Part shown: one piece after another, positions 1 to 8,984 of the stretch
How positions within the stretch are numbered: the stretch's first letter is position 1
How the letters are laid out: each line of letters begins with the position of its first letter
From: Streptomyces sp. HUAS 15-9
GTDB lineage: Bacteria > Actinomycetota > Actinomycetes > Streptomycetales > Streptomycetaceae
Assembly (NCBI RefSeq): GCF_025642155.1
Contig: NZ_CP106800.1
Location: forward strand, 1 to 64,000
Direction: 5' to 3'
DNA: 64,000 nucleotides
Notes under the pieces: model-generated
The model's input: the letters and a program-made list of their open reading frames with translations, nothing else
What the model was told of the DNA's origin: nothing
The model's database searches: none
Position numbers and translations under genes: made by a program

Positions 1-305
1 ATCGCTGCGCGATGTGCAAGTGGGGCGGTCGCTGCGCTCCCGCTGGCCCGCGCGATGCGCGGGCGGTCCCTTCCGCTGCGCTCCAGGGACCGGTGGGGCC
101 GCGCGATGCGCGCCTGGCCGGCCGCGCATCGCGCGGCCGTGGCTGGCGGGGTGTCAGGTGCGGCTAGTGGGGCCTCTAGTAGGGGAGTTGTGGAGTGCTC
201 CGCACTCCTGGGCGGGTCCGCTGCGCTCCCCCGCCTGACGGTCCTTCCGGCTGCGCCTCCAGAACCTTGTAGGCCCGCTGTCGCGGGCCGGGCTGGCTAC
301 GAGGG
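1..305. repeat. Telomere-like palindrome cluster at the left end of a linear replicon
   Basis: A dense run of small palindromes with three- or four-base loops and no credible gene. The first bases form ATCGC-TGC-GCGAT (1-13), and with the following GTG this resembles the second palindrome of the archetypal Streptomyces telomere as I remember it. The outermost palindrome would then lie just outside the window. Others are CCCGCGC-GAT-GCGCGGG (47-63), GGTCCCT/AGGGACC (65-91), CGGCCGCGC-ATC-GCGCGGCCG (119-139), GGAGTGC-TCC-GCACTCC (192-208) and GGCCCGC-TGTC-GCGGGCC (272-289). In such telomeres the 3' overhang folds on itself and is patched by a terminal protein. No tap/tpg genes are visible in this window. 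The telomere reading is recognition from memory, not a search. Confidence 0.75.
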
Positions 306-512
306 GTGCGGGTCGCTCGTTCGTGTGGGTTCCAGTGTATCGCGTGCATCAGGTTGATGCAGCATGTACCGTTGGCGGAAACACGAGACACCCCCCAACC
401 ACCCGGACGGGGCGCGGGAAGCGAGGACTCTTTGAATCCGTCGGGCTTCGAAAAGCGCTTTGAAGCGCGGAAGGAAATTCAACGTGAGGTTACTTCAGGG
501 ACGGACCCGGAG

Positions 513-1514
513 GTGATCCGCTATCGGATCGTGGCGCAGCGCACCGATCCGGAGCACCCGGGCGCGTCCCTGCTGACGCACTACGCCTACGGACGCTCGG
601 TCGAGGAGACCGTCACCAAGGTCCGCAAGGCGCTGGAGAAGCCGGGCGAGGTGTACGGGGACCAGGGCCTGTACCGCGTAGTGGAGGTGGTGGAGGAGAG
701 CCCCGACAGCGAGCTCCGGCAGCAGGAGGAGGCCCGCAGGCGGTATCTGACCGCCATCCTGGAGAACGCCACCGCGACCGTGCGTGGCCGTGAGCCGGAG
801 GACCCGGATGCGGACCTGGTCCGCCGCCTGGACGACTTCTTCACCCGCGCTGTCACCTTCCCCGATCCACACACCCCCGGCGTACATCCCCGGCCCCACC
901 AGGCCACGTTCGGCTGGACCAGCGAACAGCCCTACATCGAGCACGCCAGCGACCCCGGCCGCGCCCTCGCCCTGTTCCTCCTGGCCTACCTGGACCACCA
1001 CGGCCTGTACCTGAACGCAGCCCTCCGCGCCGGTGACCACCCCGCTGCGCAGCCGGTGGACGGGGGCCGGCCTTCTGCCCGCGAGGCAGAGGGCGGCGAG
1101 GCACCGGCGAAACTTGTCGAGCGCGTCCTGGACGTCTGCGGGCAGCACTACGCGGCCGTGACCGGCACCAACTCCGACCAGTGGGACCAGGAGTCGGACC
1201 GGGAGGTCGTGGGCATCGCCCTGCGGACCGTTCGCATGGCGGAGCGGGACACCTACCCGCAGACCCTGGAGACGTACCTGCACGAGCGCAGGGCGCGGCT
1301 GGAGCGGCTGTGGCAGCGCTACGGGACCGGCGGCATGTTCGCGGGCGAGATCGTTCTCATGGACCTGCCCGCCTGCTTCGTGCTGTGCGAGAGGATCGAC
1401 AGCACCCCGCTCTGGCTCGAAGGAATCTGGACGCAGGAAGGCCAGGAGGAAACCGCGCTGGAAAGGCTTCAGAACGCCTGGCTGTACGACACGGCGGAAA
1501 AGGACGGACGATGA
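513..1514 (+). CDS. Unknown telomere-adjacent protein, coupled to the helicase
   Basis: A protein of about 333 residues that I do not recognise. The N-terminal 60 residues look like a small alpha/beta unit, followed by a helical acidic stretch and a mainly helical C-terminal half. No signal peptide or membrane segment is visible. The frame is open from 306, but third-position GC rises sharply only from about 513, so GTG 513 (with AGGGA about 10 bases before it) is preferred; TTG 432 after GAGGA is the main alternative. Its TGA overlaps the ATG of the helicase (ATGA), which implies translational coupling and a joint role. It is the first gene after the telomere palindromes. Confidence 0.7.
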   Translation: MIRYRIVAQRTDPEHPGASLLTHYAYGRSVEETVTKVRKALEKPGEVYGDQGLYRVVEVVEESPDSELRQQEEARRRYLTAILENATATVRGREPEDPDADLVRRLDDFFTRAVTFPDPHTPGVHPRPHQATFGWTSEQPYIEHASDPGRALALFLLAYLDHHGLYLNAALRAGDHPAAQPVDGGRPSAREAEGGEAPAKLVERVLDVCGQHYAAVTGTNSDQWDQESDREVVGIALRTVRMAERDTYPQTLETYLHERRARLERLWQRYGTGGMFAGEIVLMDLPACFVLCERIDSTPLWLEGIWTQEGQEETALERLQNAWLYDTAEKDGR

Positions 1515-4183
1515 GCAGGATTCCGCTCAAGAAACACCAGGTCACTCAGAAGTCGGCCTTTCGTAGGTGGGTCGGATTCCCTGCAAGGTCATCTGTGCCC
1601 CCACAGGGTGCCCGTGGCACGATCGTGTCAGCGACCGGCTCCGGCAAAACGATCATGGCTGCCGCGAGCGCGCTGGAGTGCTTCCCCGAGGGCCGGATCC
1701 TCGTGACCGTGCCGACCCTGGACCTGCTCGTGCAGACCGCCCAGGCGTGGCGGGCGGTAGGCCACCGCTCCCCCATGGTCGCCGTGTGCTCACTGGAGAA
1801 CGACCCGGTGCTGAACGAGCTGGGCGTGCGCACCACCACCAACCCCATCCAGCTCGCCCTGTGGGCGGGACACGGGCCGGTCATCGTGTTCGCCACGTAC
1901 GCCTCTCTCGTGGACCGCGAGGACTTCGAGGACCCGATGGGCCAGGGACGCGTTCGCGGGCCGCTGGAGGCCGCTCTGGCGGGCGGAGAGCGCCTGTACG
2001 GCCAGCGCATGGACGGTTTTTCGCTCGCCATCGTGGACGAAGCCCACGGAACCACTGGTGATCTTGGGAGGCCGTGGGCGGCGATCCACGACAACGCCCG
2101 TATCCCGGCGGACTTCCGGCTCTACCTGACCGCCACCCCGCGCATCCTCGCCTCACCCCGGCCACAGAAGGGCGCCGACGGCCAGGAGGCGGAGATCGCG
2201 AGCATGGCCGACGACCCGGACGGCCCGTTCGGCGCCTGGCTGCCTGGGGCTGAACTCGGGCTGTCGGAGGCGATCGAGCGGGAAATCCTCGCCCCGTTCG
2301 AGATCGACGTCCTGGAGATCCGCGACCCCTCCCCGGTCCTCGGGGAATCGGAGGAGGCGCAGCGAGGCCGGCGCCTGGCCCTGCTGCAGACCGCCCTGCT
2401 GGAGCACGCGGCGGCGTACAACCTGCGTACGGTCATGACGTTCCACCAGAAGGTGGAGGAGGCCGCGGCGTTCGCGGAGAAGCTGCCGGAAACCGCTGCC
2501 GAGCTGTACGTCACCGAGACCGATGACGAGACCATGGTCAAGGCGGAGAAGGAGCTCCCGGCGTCGTCGATCGACGCGGAGTTCTACGGCCTGGAGGCCG
2601 GCCGCCACGTCCCGCCGGACCGGGTGTGGTCGGCGTGGCTGTGCGGCGACCACACGGTCGTCGAACGGCGCGAGAAGATCCGCCAGTTCGCCAACGGGAT
2701 CGACGCCGACAACCGGCGCGTACACCGCGCGTTCCTCGCCTCCGTGCGGGTCCTCGGGGAGGGCGTCGACATCACCGGCGAGCGCGGAGTGGAGGCGATC
2801 TGCTTCGCCGACACCCGCGGCTCCCAAGTGGAGATCGTCCAGAACATCGGCCGCGCACTCAGGCTCAACCGCGACGGCACCACCAAGATCGCCCGCATCA
2901 TCGTGCCGATCTTCCTGGAGCCCGGCGAGGACCCCACCGACATGGTCGCCTCCGCCAGCTTCCGCCCCCTTGTAGCCGTTTTGCAGGGCCTACGCAGTCA
3001 TGATGAACGACTCGTTGAGCAGCTCGCTTCCCGTGCCTTGAGCAGCGGAAAGCGCAAGGTCCACGTCCAGCGCGACGAGAACGGCCGGATCGTCGGCGCC
3101 GACGGCTCGGGTGACAGCGAGGACCAGGAGCGCGACAACACCCAGGCCGCCGCCGAATCGGCGCTGCTCCACTTCTCCACTCCCCGGGACGCGGCCACGA
3201 TCGCCGCCTTCCTGCGCACCCGCGTCTACCGGCCGGACAGCCTCGTCTGGCTGGAGGGCTACCAGGCCCTCATCCGCTGGCGGGCCGAGAACGAGATCAC
3301 CGGCCTCTACGCCGTTCCCTATGACACGGAGACCGAGGTCGGCACGACGAAGTCCTTTCCCCTGGGGAGGTGGGTGCACCAGCAGCGGAAGGCGCTGCGG
3401 GCCGGGGAGCTGGAGGAGCGGCGCAAGGAGCTGCTGGACACGCCCGAGGCCGGGATGGTGTGGGAGCCGGGCGAAGAGGCATGGGAGAACAAGCTCGCCG
3501 CGCTCCGGTCCTACCATCGGGCCACCGGGCACCTCGCCCCGCGCCAGGACCAGGTGTGGGGCGAAGGTGAGGCGATGGTGCCGGTCGGGCAGCACATGGC
3601 CAATCTCCGCAGGAAGGGCGGCCTCGGAAAGGACCCCGAGCGCGCCCGGGAGCGCGCGGAGCAGCTGGCCGCGATCGACCCGGACTGGGACTGCTCGTGG
3701 CCGCTGGACTGGCAGCGGCACTACCGGGTCCTCGCGGACCTGGTCGACGCCGACGGCAGTCTTCCCGAGATCCAGCCCGGGGTGCTGATGGATGGTGATG
3801 ACATCGGGCGGTGGCTGGAACGGCAGAAGCAGCCGGCCACTTGGGCGCAGCTGTCGACCGAGCAGCAGGAGCGGCTGTCCACGCTGGGCGTGCAGCCGCT
3901 TGAGGCGCCGTCTCCCGCCCCGGCCGCCAAGGGTGCGGCGAAGGGTCAGGGCAAGGCGCAGCAGGCGTTCCAGCGGGGCCTGGCGGCCCTCGCGCAGTGG
4001 GTGGAACGGGAGGGCCATCGGCCGGTGCCGAGGGGCCACAGCGAAGAGATCGCGGTCGACGGCGAGGCGGAGCCGGTGGCTGTGAAACTGGGTGTGTGGG
4101 TATCGAACACCAAATCGAGGCGGGACCGGCTTGCGCAGGAGCAGCTGGCCGCGCTGCGGGAGCTGGGCGTGGAGTGGGCATGA
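1511..4183 (+). CDS. Superfamily 2 DEAH helicase with helicase-associated repeats
   Basis: A protein of 890 residues. It has Walker A SATGSGKT (about 40-47), the DEAH box in VDEAHGTTG (about 175), motif III LTATPR (about 205), and a second RecA-like lobe ending in GEGVDI and QNIGRALR (about 420-452). From about 655 to the end it carries two or three helicase-associated repeats (W..L.....Y....GH pattern, PF03457-like). ATG 1511 is chosen because it overlaps the upstream stop. Upstream in-frame sequence to 1181 lies inside the previous gene in another frame and is rejected. Helicase-like genes next to telomeres are known in Streptomyces linear replicons (ttrA of S. lividans, linked to transfer). 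An equivalent role here is inference from position and fold only. Confidence 0.9.
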   Translation: MSRIPLKKHQVTQKSAFRRWVGFPARSSVPPQGARGTIVSATGSGKTIMAAASALECFPEGRILVTVPTLDLLVQTAQAWRAVGHRSPMVAVCSLENDPVLNELGVRTTTNPIQLALWAGHGPVIVFATYASLVDREDFEDPMGQGRVRGPLEAALAGGERLYGQRMDGFSLAIVDEAHGTTGDLGRPWAAIHDNARIPADFRLYLTATPRILASPRPQKGADGQEAEIASMADDPDGPFGAWLPGAELGLSEAIEREILAPFEIDVLEIRDPSPVLGESEEAQRGRRLALLQTALLEHAAAYNLRTVMTFHQKVEEAAAFAEKLPETAAELYVTETDDETMVKAEKELPASSIDAEFYGLEAGRHVPPDRVWSAWLCGDHTVVERREKIRQFANGIDADNRRVHRAFLASVRVLGEGVDITGERGVEAICFADTRGSQVEIVQNIGRALRLNRDGTTKIARIIVPIFLEPGEDPTDMVASASFRPLVAVLQGLRSHDERLVEQLASRALSSGKRKVHVQRDENGRIVGADGSGDSEDQERDNTQAAAESALLHFSTPRDAATIAAFLRTRVYRPDSLVWLEGYQALIRWRAENEITGLYAVPYDTETEVGTTKSFPLGRWVHQQRKALRAGELEERRKELLDTPEAGMVWEPGEEAWENKLAALRSYHRATGHLAPRQDQVWGEGEAMVPVGQHMANLRRKGGLGKDPERARERAEQLAAIDPDWDCSWPLDWQRHYRVLADLVDADGSLPEIQPGVLMDGDDIGRWLERQKQPATWAQLSTEQQERLSTLGVQPLEAPSPAPAAKGAAKGQGKAQQAFQRGLAALAQWVEREGHRPVPRGHSEEIAVDGEAEPVAVKLGVWVSNTKSRRDRLAQEQLAALRELGVEWA

Positions 4184-4219
4184 CGCCGACATTGTCCGGC
4201 CGTTGAGCAGGACCACGCG

Positions 4220-4248
4220 GGCCCCGGGATACAGATAGTCCTGGGGCC
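4220..4248. terminator. Bidirectional hairpin between convergent genes
   Basis: GGCCCC at 4220-4225 pairs with GGGGCC at 4243-4248, with partly paired GGA/TCC inside. It lies in the 117-base gap between the convergent helicase and GHKL genes, so it probably stops transcription from both sides. Confidence 0.6.
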
Positions 4249-4300
4249 TTCTACTGCCGGTCGACGACTGCAACGTGCCGGTCCAACGCACTACTGGGTT

Positions 4301-6418
4301 TCAGGACTGTGGGTTCTCCCCATCGCCGTCGGATGTCGTTGCGCCCGACTGATCGTCCGCAGCGAGGGACTCCGGGATGAAGCGGGAGTAGCTCTCGCGG
4401 AGGTGCTGTGTGACGCGGTCGTCGGTGGCCTCGTAGTTCAGCTGTCGCTGGAAGAACAGCAGCTTCTTCTCCGCTGCATCCAGGATCTCGCCCCAGCTTT
4501 TGACCCAGACCTCGTATTCGTGGTGATCGTCGGCTAGGCCCGCTGGCTTGTCCTTCTGTCGGATGTCGCGGTGAATCCTGTCCGAGTATTCGTAGGTGAC
4601 CAAGTAGAAGCGCCACTTGCAGCTGACGCCTTTGTACTGGGGGTCGTCGACGATAGCTCGGGCGTAGCCCGTGATCTGGTCGAGTTCCTTCTTTCCGACC
4701 TTGACGGTGGGGCGCTTGAGTTCGACGACGAGTCGTTCTGTTGAGTTGTCGTCGCGTCGGCTGCGGAACAGGAGAATGTCCACCCGGCCGGTGCGCCCGT
4801 CGGGCTGGGTGACGGTGTCGAGCTGGTTCTCCAGGACGACGTCCCCACCAAGCTCTTGTTCCAGGTGTGCTTGGAGCACGTTGGTAAGTCCAGCCTCGTT
4901 CATGGCCATGTTCCAGTCTTCGCCGAACAGCCAGAGGTTCTGGGAGATCATGGGGTGCAGCTGGTCGACTTCGCGAAGGTCCTTGCGGAGGTGGGGGTCG
5001 GCAAGGATCTTCCTTAACGCGCCGATGAAGTTCAGGCGGTTGGTGACAGTGGTGGCGGCCCCGATGACATGGGTCAGGTCGGTGCTGTCCAAGAGGTTTT
5101 TCAGGTGTCGGCGGTCTTCATCGCTGAGAGCGAGGACCTTCTCCAGGATGGTGTGGAGGTCTCCTGGGCTGCTCTCCAGAGCAGTCTGAATGAGGCTTAC
5201 CGAGAGTCGGCGGGCTGCGCCTTTTGTCGGGAGCGCGTCACGGGCGACGGTCACCACGACGTCGAAGGTCTGGCGCTCGATCGCTTGTGTGCGGCTGACG
5301 GGCGATTCCGGATAGGGGTAGATGCCCTCTTCTTTTAGTTGCCGTACCACCGCTGCGGAGATCTGTGCGCCGCGCAGAGCGAGGTGTTCCTGGACGGCCT
5401 TTGTGGCCGCGTCCAGGAGGCCGCCATGCGACATGGGCAGACCGTGCAGGTCGTCAACGGAGATGTCGTTGAACAGGTTGGAACGCAGGTAGGGCGTGAA
5501 GCTGACGATGCTGTCGACCCACACCCGGCCCTGTTCGTACAGAGCGATGCCTTCGGCGTTGCAGATAAGCATTCTGCGGTCGCTCATCCGCTGGTTCCAC
5601 TCAACGAAGGTCACGACGGGGGCCGGGTCCTCCTGGGCGTACTCCTCTGGCAGATCCAGCGGCAGGTCAATGGGTTCGCCAACGATGATGTCGCTGGGAT
5701 CCAGCCTCTTGCCGTCGAACGTCACCGAGACGTCGGGGTAGGCCCGGAGGTAGAACGCCAGCTTCGCGGTGAGGTTCGCAGCAGCGTCCTGACGCTCCAG
5801 ACCGCGCAGTGTCTTGCCCTGGGGGACGTTGATCCGAACGATGGTTCCGGTCCGGTCGCGGACAGGCTCCGTCTGTACGACCTGCCAGATGGTGGCGTGG
5901 TCGGCGTCACCGTTGATCCGAACCCCGGCAAGCTCGCCGTCAACCTCAGCCACCGACTCCCACGTGAATCGATCCCCCAGGGCGAAGGCGTATAGGCGTC
6001 CCTCACCGTTGCGGCCATGCAGGATGCGGGTGTTGCCCTCGGTGTGCGTCTTGCCTGTCTTCCAGGTCTCGCCGTATCCCTCGAACGCAGCACGAGCCCG
6101 TTGCAGTGTCATGCCGTGGCCGTTGTCTGTAACCACGATCTGGGTGATCGCGTCCCACTCCCGACGCAGTTCGACGTCCACTACCGTCGCGTTCGCGTCC
6201 AGAGCGTTCCACACCAGCTCTGCGATGGCAGCGATCTGGGCCTTCTTCTTGAACTGAAGGATCTTGCCCTCGCCGACCGACAGCTGGAACTCCATTGCCG
6301 CCGGCCCCGCCTGCGACGGCACAGCCACGCTCGCCGTCCCCACCCCAACTCCTCCGCGAGAAGGGCCTTCTTCGTCGTGATCCCCCATAGCCATGCGCAG
6401 ACCGTACCGGTTAACCAC
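4301..6418 (-). CDS. GHKL (Bergerat-fold) ATPase fused to a PD-(D/E)XK nuclease-like domain
   Basis: A protein of 705 residues. N-terminal GHKL ATPase motifs: N-box ELVWNALDANA (about 67-77), G1 DNGHGM (98-103) and G2 GRNGEGR (135-141), as in HSP90/MutL/MORC-type ATPases. The middle is helical. The C-terminal part has a restriction-nuclease-like core, VDILL (D547) followed by VVELKRP (E566-x-K568). Expected role: ATP-gated dimerisation on DNA controlling cleavage. GTG 6418 is the longest start and has TATGTA seven bases upstream, fitting a leaderless mRNA; ATG 6391, ATG 6385 and M42 are alternatives. It is divergent from two genes at 6493-8906, one of which is also nuclease-like, which suggests a defence or DNA-processing module. 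Confidence 0.85.
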   Translation of the reverse strand: MVNRYGLRMAMGDHDEEGPSRGGVGVGTASVAVPSQAGPAAMEFQLSVGEGKILQFKKKAQIAAIAELVWNALDANATVVDVELRREWDAITQIVVTDNGHGMTLQRARAAFEGYGETWKTGKTHTEGNTRILHGRNGEGRLYAFALGDRFTWESVAEVDGELAGVRINGDADHATIWQVVQTEPVRDRTGTIVRINVPQGKTLRGLERQDAAANLTAKLAFYLRAYPDVSVTFDGKRLDPSDIIVGEPIDLPLDLPEEYAQEDPAPVVTFVEWNQRMSDRRMLICNAEGIALYEQGRVWVDSIVSFTPYLRSNLFNDISVDDLHGLPMSHGGLLDAATKAVQEHLALRGAQISAAVVRQLKEEGIYPYPESPVSRTQAIERQTFDVVVTVARDALPTKGAARRLSVSLIQTALESSPGDLHTILEKVLALSDEDRRHLKNLLDSTDLTHVIGAATTVTNRLNFIGALRKILADPHLRKDLREVDQLHPMISQNLWLFGEDWNMAMNEAGLTNVLQAHLEQELGGDVVLENQLDTVTQPDGRTGRVDILLFRSRRDDNSTERLVVELKRPTVKVGKKELDQITGYARAIVDDPQYKGVSCKWRFYLVTYEYSDRIHRDIRQKDKPAGLADDHHEYEVWVKSWGEILDAAEKKLLFFQRQLNYEATDDRVTQHLRESYSRFIPESLAADDQSGATTSDGDGENPQS

Positions 6419-6492
6419 GCTAGGTTACATATCGCGTTCCCGACGTTCGAGAACAGGTGACTCGATGCTGTCAGCACAGATGAGGGGGCTCT
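6419..6492. promoter_or_regulatory. Divergent promoter region with a 19-bp imperfect palindrome
   Basis: The 74-base gap separates the GHKL gene (minus) from the two-gene unit (plus). GTTCCCGACGTTCGAGAAC (6436-6454) is an imperfect inverted repeat, GTTC-N11-GAAC. It is placed where one bound regulator could control both directions. TATGTA on the minus strand sits seven bases before the GTG at 6418. AGGGGG at 6482-6487 is the ribosome site for the plus-strand gene. Confidence 0.5.
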
Positions 6493-7773
6493 GTGGAGAG
6501 TTTTGATGAGGGACTTCGCTGCCAGGACGTCCATGCGGGTCTTCGGAACGTCGATCCGAACTCCGGCGCCCTGACGCATCTGGCGGACACGCAGCTCATC
6601 GGGATGGCCGCCAGTCTGGCTGCCCTAATCCGAGGGCAGGAGGTCATCGACAATGCCCAGGCCTTGCGGGCTCTCGCAGCCGAGCAGCTGGACGTCAACC
6701 CCTTCGCCTTCGACCCAGTGATCGACGCGCTCGCTGAGCTCGGCCTGGTGGAAGGTGTGCAGCGGTCCGGCGGAAAGATCACTCGCTTCACGGAGAGCAT
6801 TCCCTACTACGACGACCTGTATGACCGGCTGGGTACGGCATGGCGTGAACGTGGCCCGTCGGAGGTGGAGCAGCAGATGGTTCTCCTGGTGGATCACCTG
6901 TCGCACGGACCTACACCGCAGGAAGAGGTCGCCGACCGAGCCAGCCTGGATTCCAAGGCTCTGAACGACCTGCTGGTCGTGGGCGAAAGCGCTGAACTGG
7001 TGAAGCGCATCCAGCTGCCAGACGGTGATGTCCTCTACTCCCCCTTCTTCGGCTTCGAGAATCCCCAAGTGATCGCAGATCTCGTGCGGGAGCATGGTTC
7101 CGACCAGCTGGCGGAGGCCTTCGCTGCGGTCCGCGGGGAGCAGGGCCTGCCGGTGAGTGATGCCCAGCCGCTACTGCAGGACGCCATCAGGCGTGGGCTG
7201 CTCCTGGCCCCAGCGGTCGAACTTCCCGAAGGGGGCTTGCAGCCGTTCGCCGCTTTGCCGTACTCGCTGGACCGCGAGCTGCTACATGGCCGGAAGCCGG
7301 TCTTGGAAAAGGCTCTGGCGGTAGTGGCCTGCTTGCGCTGCGGACAGCACTTCGGAGGTGCAACGAGCCTCTCGCCGGCGGCATTGGTCGACGTCATCGA
7401 CAAGCTGTTGGACCCAGCTCGAGGCTTTCTGATGCCGCACGGCTCACACACACGGCAGTACCGACTGATGCACTCCGTCGGCCTGCTCGCCTTCGATCCG
7501 GATCTGCGGCCGGGAGGCAGCTGGGTCACGCCTCGCTTCATCGACACCCCGGACAACCGCGAAGCCTTGCAGATCGCTCGCGACCTGATCACCTTCGGCG
7601 AGCAACTGTCAGGCCGAGTCGGCGACGAGCAAGCACGCCAGGCGCTGGCATTGAAGCAGCCGTTCACGGCTCCCATGCAGACGCTGCACCGAACGCGCCC
7701 GAAAGCGCCGGTCAGCGTCGCGCAGTGGCAGAAGGTGATCGACGCCGCCTTGGGGAGGGGAAGGATCCAGTGA
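6493..7773 (+). CDS. Unknown protein with repeated winged-helix-like segments, partner of the GHKL nuclease
   Basis: A protein of 426 residues that I do not recognise as a named family. Several segments read like winged helices (a helix ending ...DALAELGLVE, then a basic beta wing; another near 120-180), so it may be a DNA- or protein-binding scaffold. No catalytic motif or membrane segment is evident. GTG 6493 follows AGGGGG with suitable spacing. Its TGA overlaps the GTG of the next gene (GTGA), so the two are coupled. It is transcribed divergently from the GHKL-nuclease gene and probably acts with it. Confidence 0.75.
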   Translation: MESFDEGLRCQDVHAGLRNVDPNSGALTHLADTQLIGMAASLAALIRGQEVIDNAQALRALAAEQLDVNPFAFDPVIDALAELGLVEGVQRSGGKITRFTESIPYYDDLYDRLGTAWRERGPSEVEQQMVLLVDHLSHGPTPQEEVADRASLDSKALNDLLVVGESAELVKRIQLPDGDVLYSPFFGFENPQVIADLVREHGSDQLAEAFAAVRGEQGLPVSDAQPLLQDAIRRGLLLAPAVELPEGGLQPFAALPYSLDRELLHGRKPVLEKALAVVACLRCGQHFGGATSLSPAALVDVIDKLLDPARGFLMPHGSHTRQYRLMHSVGLLAFDPDLRPGGSWVTPRFIDTPDNREALQIARDLITFGEQLSGRVGDEQARQALALKQPFTAPMQTLHRTRPKAPVSVAQWQKVIDAALGRGRIQ

Positions 7774-8906
7774 GCGAACTCGATTTGGGTCTCAAAGTGG
7801 CCTCGCGGCGGTTGCTGTGGCGCATGGGCTACACCACCCGCCTGGACGTCGAACTGCGCAGCGTTGCAGCCCCTGACCCGAAGTCCAGTGGCAGGCCGGT
7901 GCGCGGTCAACGCTCCAGCGCTCCCGAGGCTTACACCGACCTCGACGTCCTCGGGATAATCCTTGTCGGCGGCTTCCAGGTCCAGAGCGCCATCGTGGAC
8001 TGCAAGACCTCCGCGAGGGGCTCTACGTCGCGCATGTTCTGGGTCCGCGGAGTGGCCGACTTCTTCGCCGCTGACACCGCTTACATGGTGCGGGACAAGG
8101 AACTCAGCAGCGCCGCCCGGCAGCTCACCTCCCGTCTGAAGATCTCTGCCTTGACCAGCGATGAGGTCACGAGCCTGGAGGAGTTGCATCCTTGCGAACT
8201 CGCGTTGAGCGAGGAGCCACTGGCGTGGCTGTTCCAGCGCGACAAGGCCGCCACGGTGCTGAGCGCATTCACCGGGCTCGACAAGCGTCTCCGGCCACTG
8301 TTGGAGTACCGGCAGTTCACATACTGGATCGCAGAAGAGCACCGCAATCCGTTGCGGCTCGTCGACGAGCTGCGGGCGGTCGCCACACATCTGGACTCGC
8401 GCAACCCTCATCACCTCGCGCTGGTCTTGGACTGCGCGTGGCTGTACCTGCTGACCCTCAGCCATGCTGTCCAGAACCTGCGCGCCGCCCATGTGGCTGA
8501 TCCGGATCAGGGTCTGCAGGAGTATCTGTTCGGCGGCCCCGCCGGTCTTCGGGAAAAGCAGGGACTGGCACAGATGCTCGAGAGCATCAAGAGCAACGGT
8601 GCCCTGCCCCCGACAGTCCACGTCGACCTGCTGCCGACCTACTACCCCCGCCTGCTGGAACTCACGGTCCGGGTGATGAAGCGACCCGACAGCGTGCTGT
8701 CGGCTCTGAGACTCCTGGAACTCGCCACCACGGTGACTGCCCTCGGCCAGCGCTTTGCGCAGCCTGAGGACATGGGTGGCCTGTACGACGACATCGCGGC
8801 CAAGAGGGCAGCCGATGTCGTGGGCTTTCTGGTCGGCACCGCCGGCCTGGACAGCGGGTTCCGGGCCCGCACCCGATCGCTCCTGCTCGGCGAACCCTTG
8901 CCGTGA
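7770..8906 (+). CDS. Restriction-nuclease-like protein, third member of the GHKL module
   Basis: A protein of 378 residues. The N-terminal 90 residues show a PD-(D/E)XK-like pattern: an early helix with E28, then TDLDVLG (D57/D59), then IVDCKT (D77-x-K79) on successive strands. The rest is mainly helical. GTG 7770 overlaps the upstream stop (GTGA), so it is translated with the winged-helix-like gene. I infer a DNA nuclease or an inactive DNA-binding relative. The family is not recognised by name, and the nuclease call rests on the motif spacing alone. Confidence 0.75.
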   Translation: MSELDLGLKVASRRLLWRMGYTTRLDVELRSVAAPDPKSSGRPVRGQRSSAPEAYTDLDVLGIILVGGFQVQSAIVDCKTSARGSTSRMFWVRGVADFFAADTAYMVRDKELSSAARQLTSRLKISALTSDEVTSLEELHPCELALSEEPLAWLFQRDKAATVLSAFTGLDKRLRPLLEYRQFTYWIAEEHRNPLRLVDELRAVATHLDSRNPHHLALVLDCAWLYLLTLSHAVQNLRAAHVADPDQGLQEYLFGGPAGLREKQGLAQMLESIKSNGALPPTVHVDLLPTYYPRLLELTVRVMKRPDSVLSALRLLELATTVTALGQRFAQPEDMGGLYDDIAAKRAADVVGFLVGTAGLDSGFRARTRSLLLGEPLP

Positions 8907-8962
8907 GCCGACTAAGCTCCGGTGCCTGGCCTCCCTCGAGATGGTCCTGCAGCTTGTGCTCT

Positions 8963-8984
8963 CGCCGCCGACTTGTCGGCGGCG
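8963..8984 (+). terminator. Hairpin terminator after the GHKL module
   Basis: CGCCGCCGA (8963-8971), loop CTTG, TCGGCGGCG (8976-8984): a perfect nine-base stem 57 bases after the module's last stop codon. There is no T-run, which is common in Streptomyces. Confidence 0.65.

Noticed and set aside
513..513. GTG 484 as start of the first gene, because GGAAGGAA precedes it well
   Set aside because: GTG 484 is not in the frame of the gene.
1181..1510. Upstream extension of the helicase reading frame
   Set aside because: It overlaps the preceding gene for 330 bases in another frame, and the ATG at 1511 overlaps that gene's stop as expected of coupled genes.
4301..8906. Assigning the GHKL module to a named defence system
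   Set aside because: GHKL and nuclease motifs are seen, but no methylase, Z1 helicase or other marker of a described system is present, so a name would be a guess.
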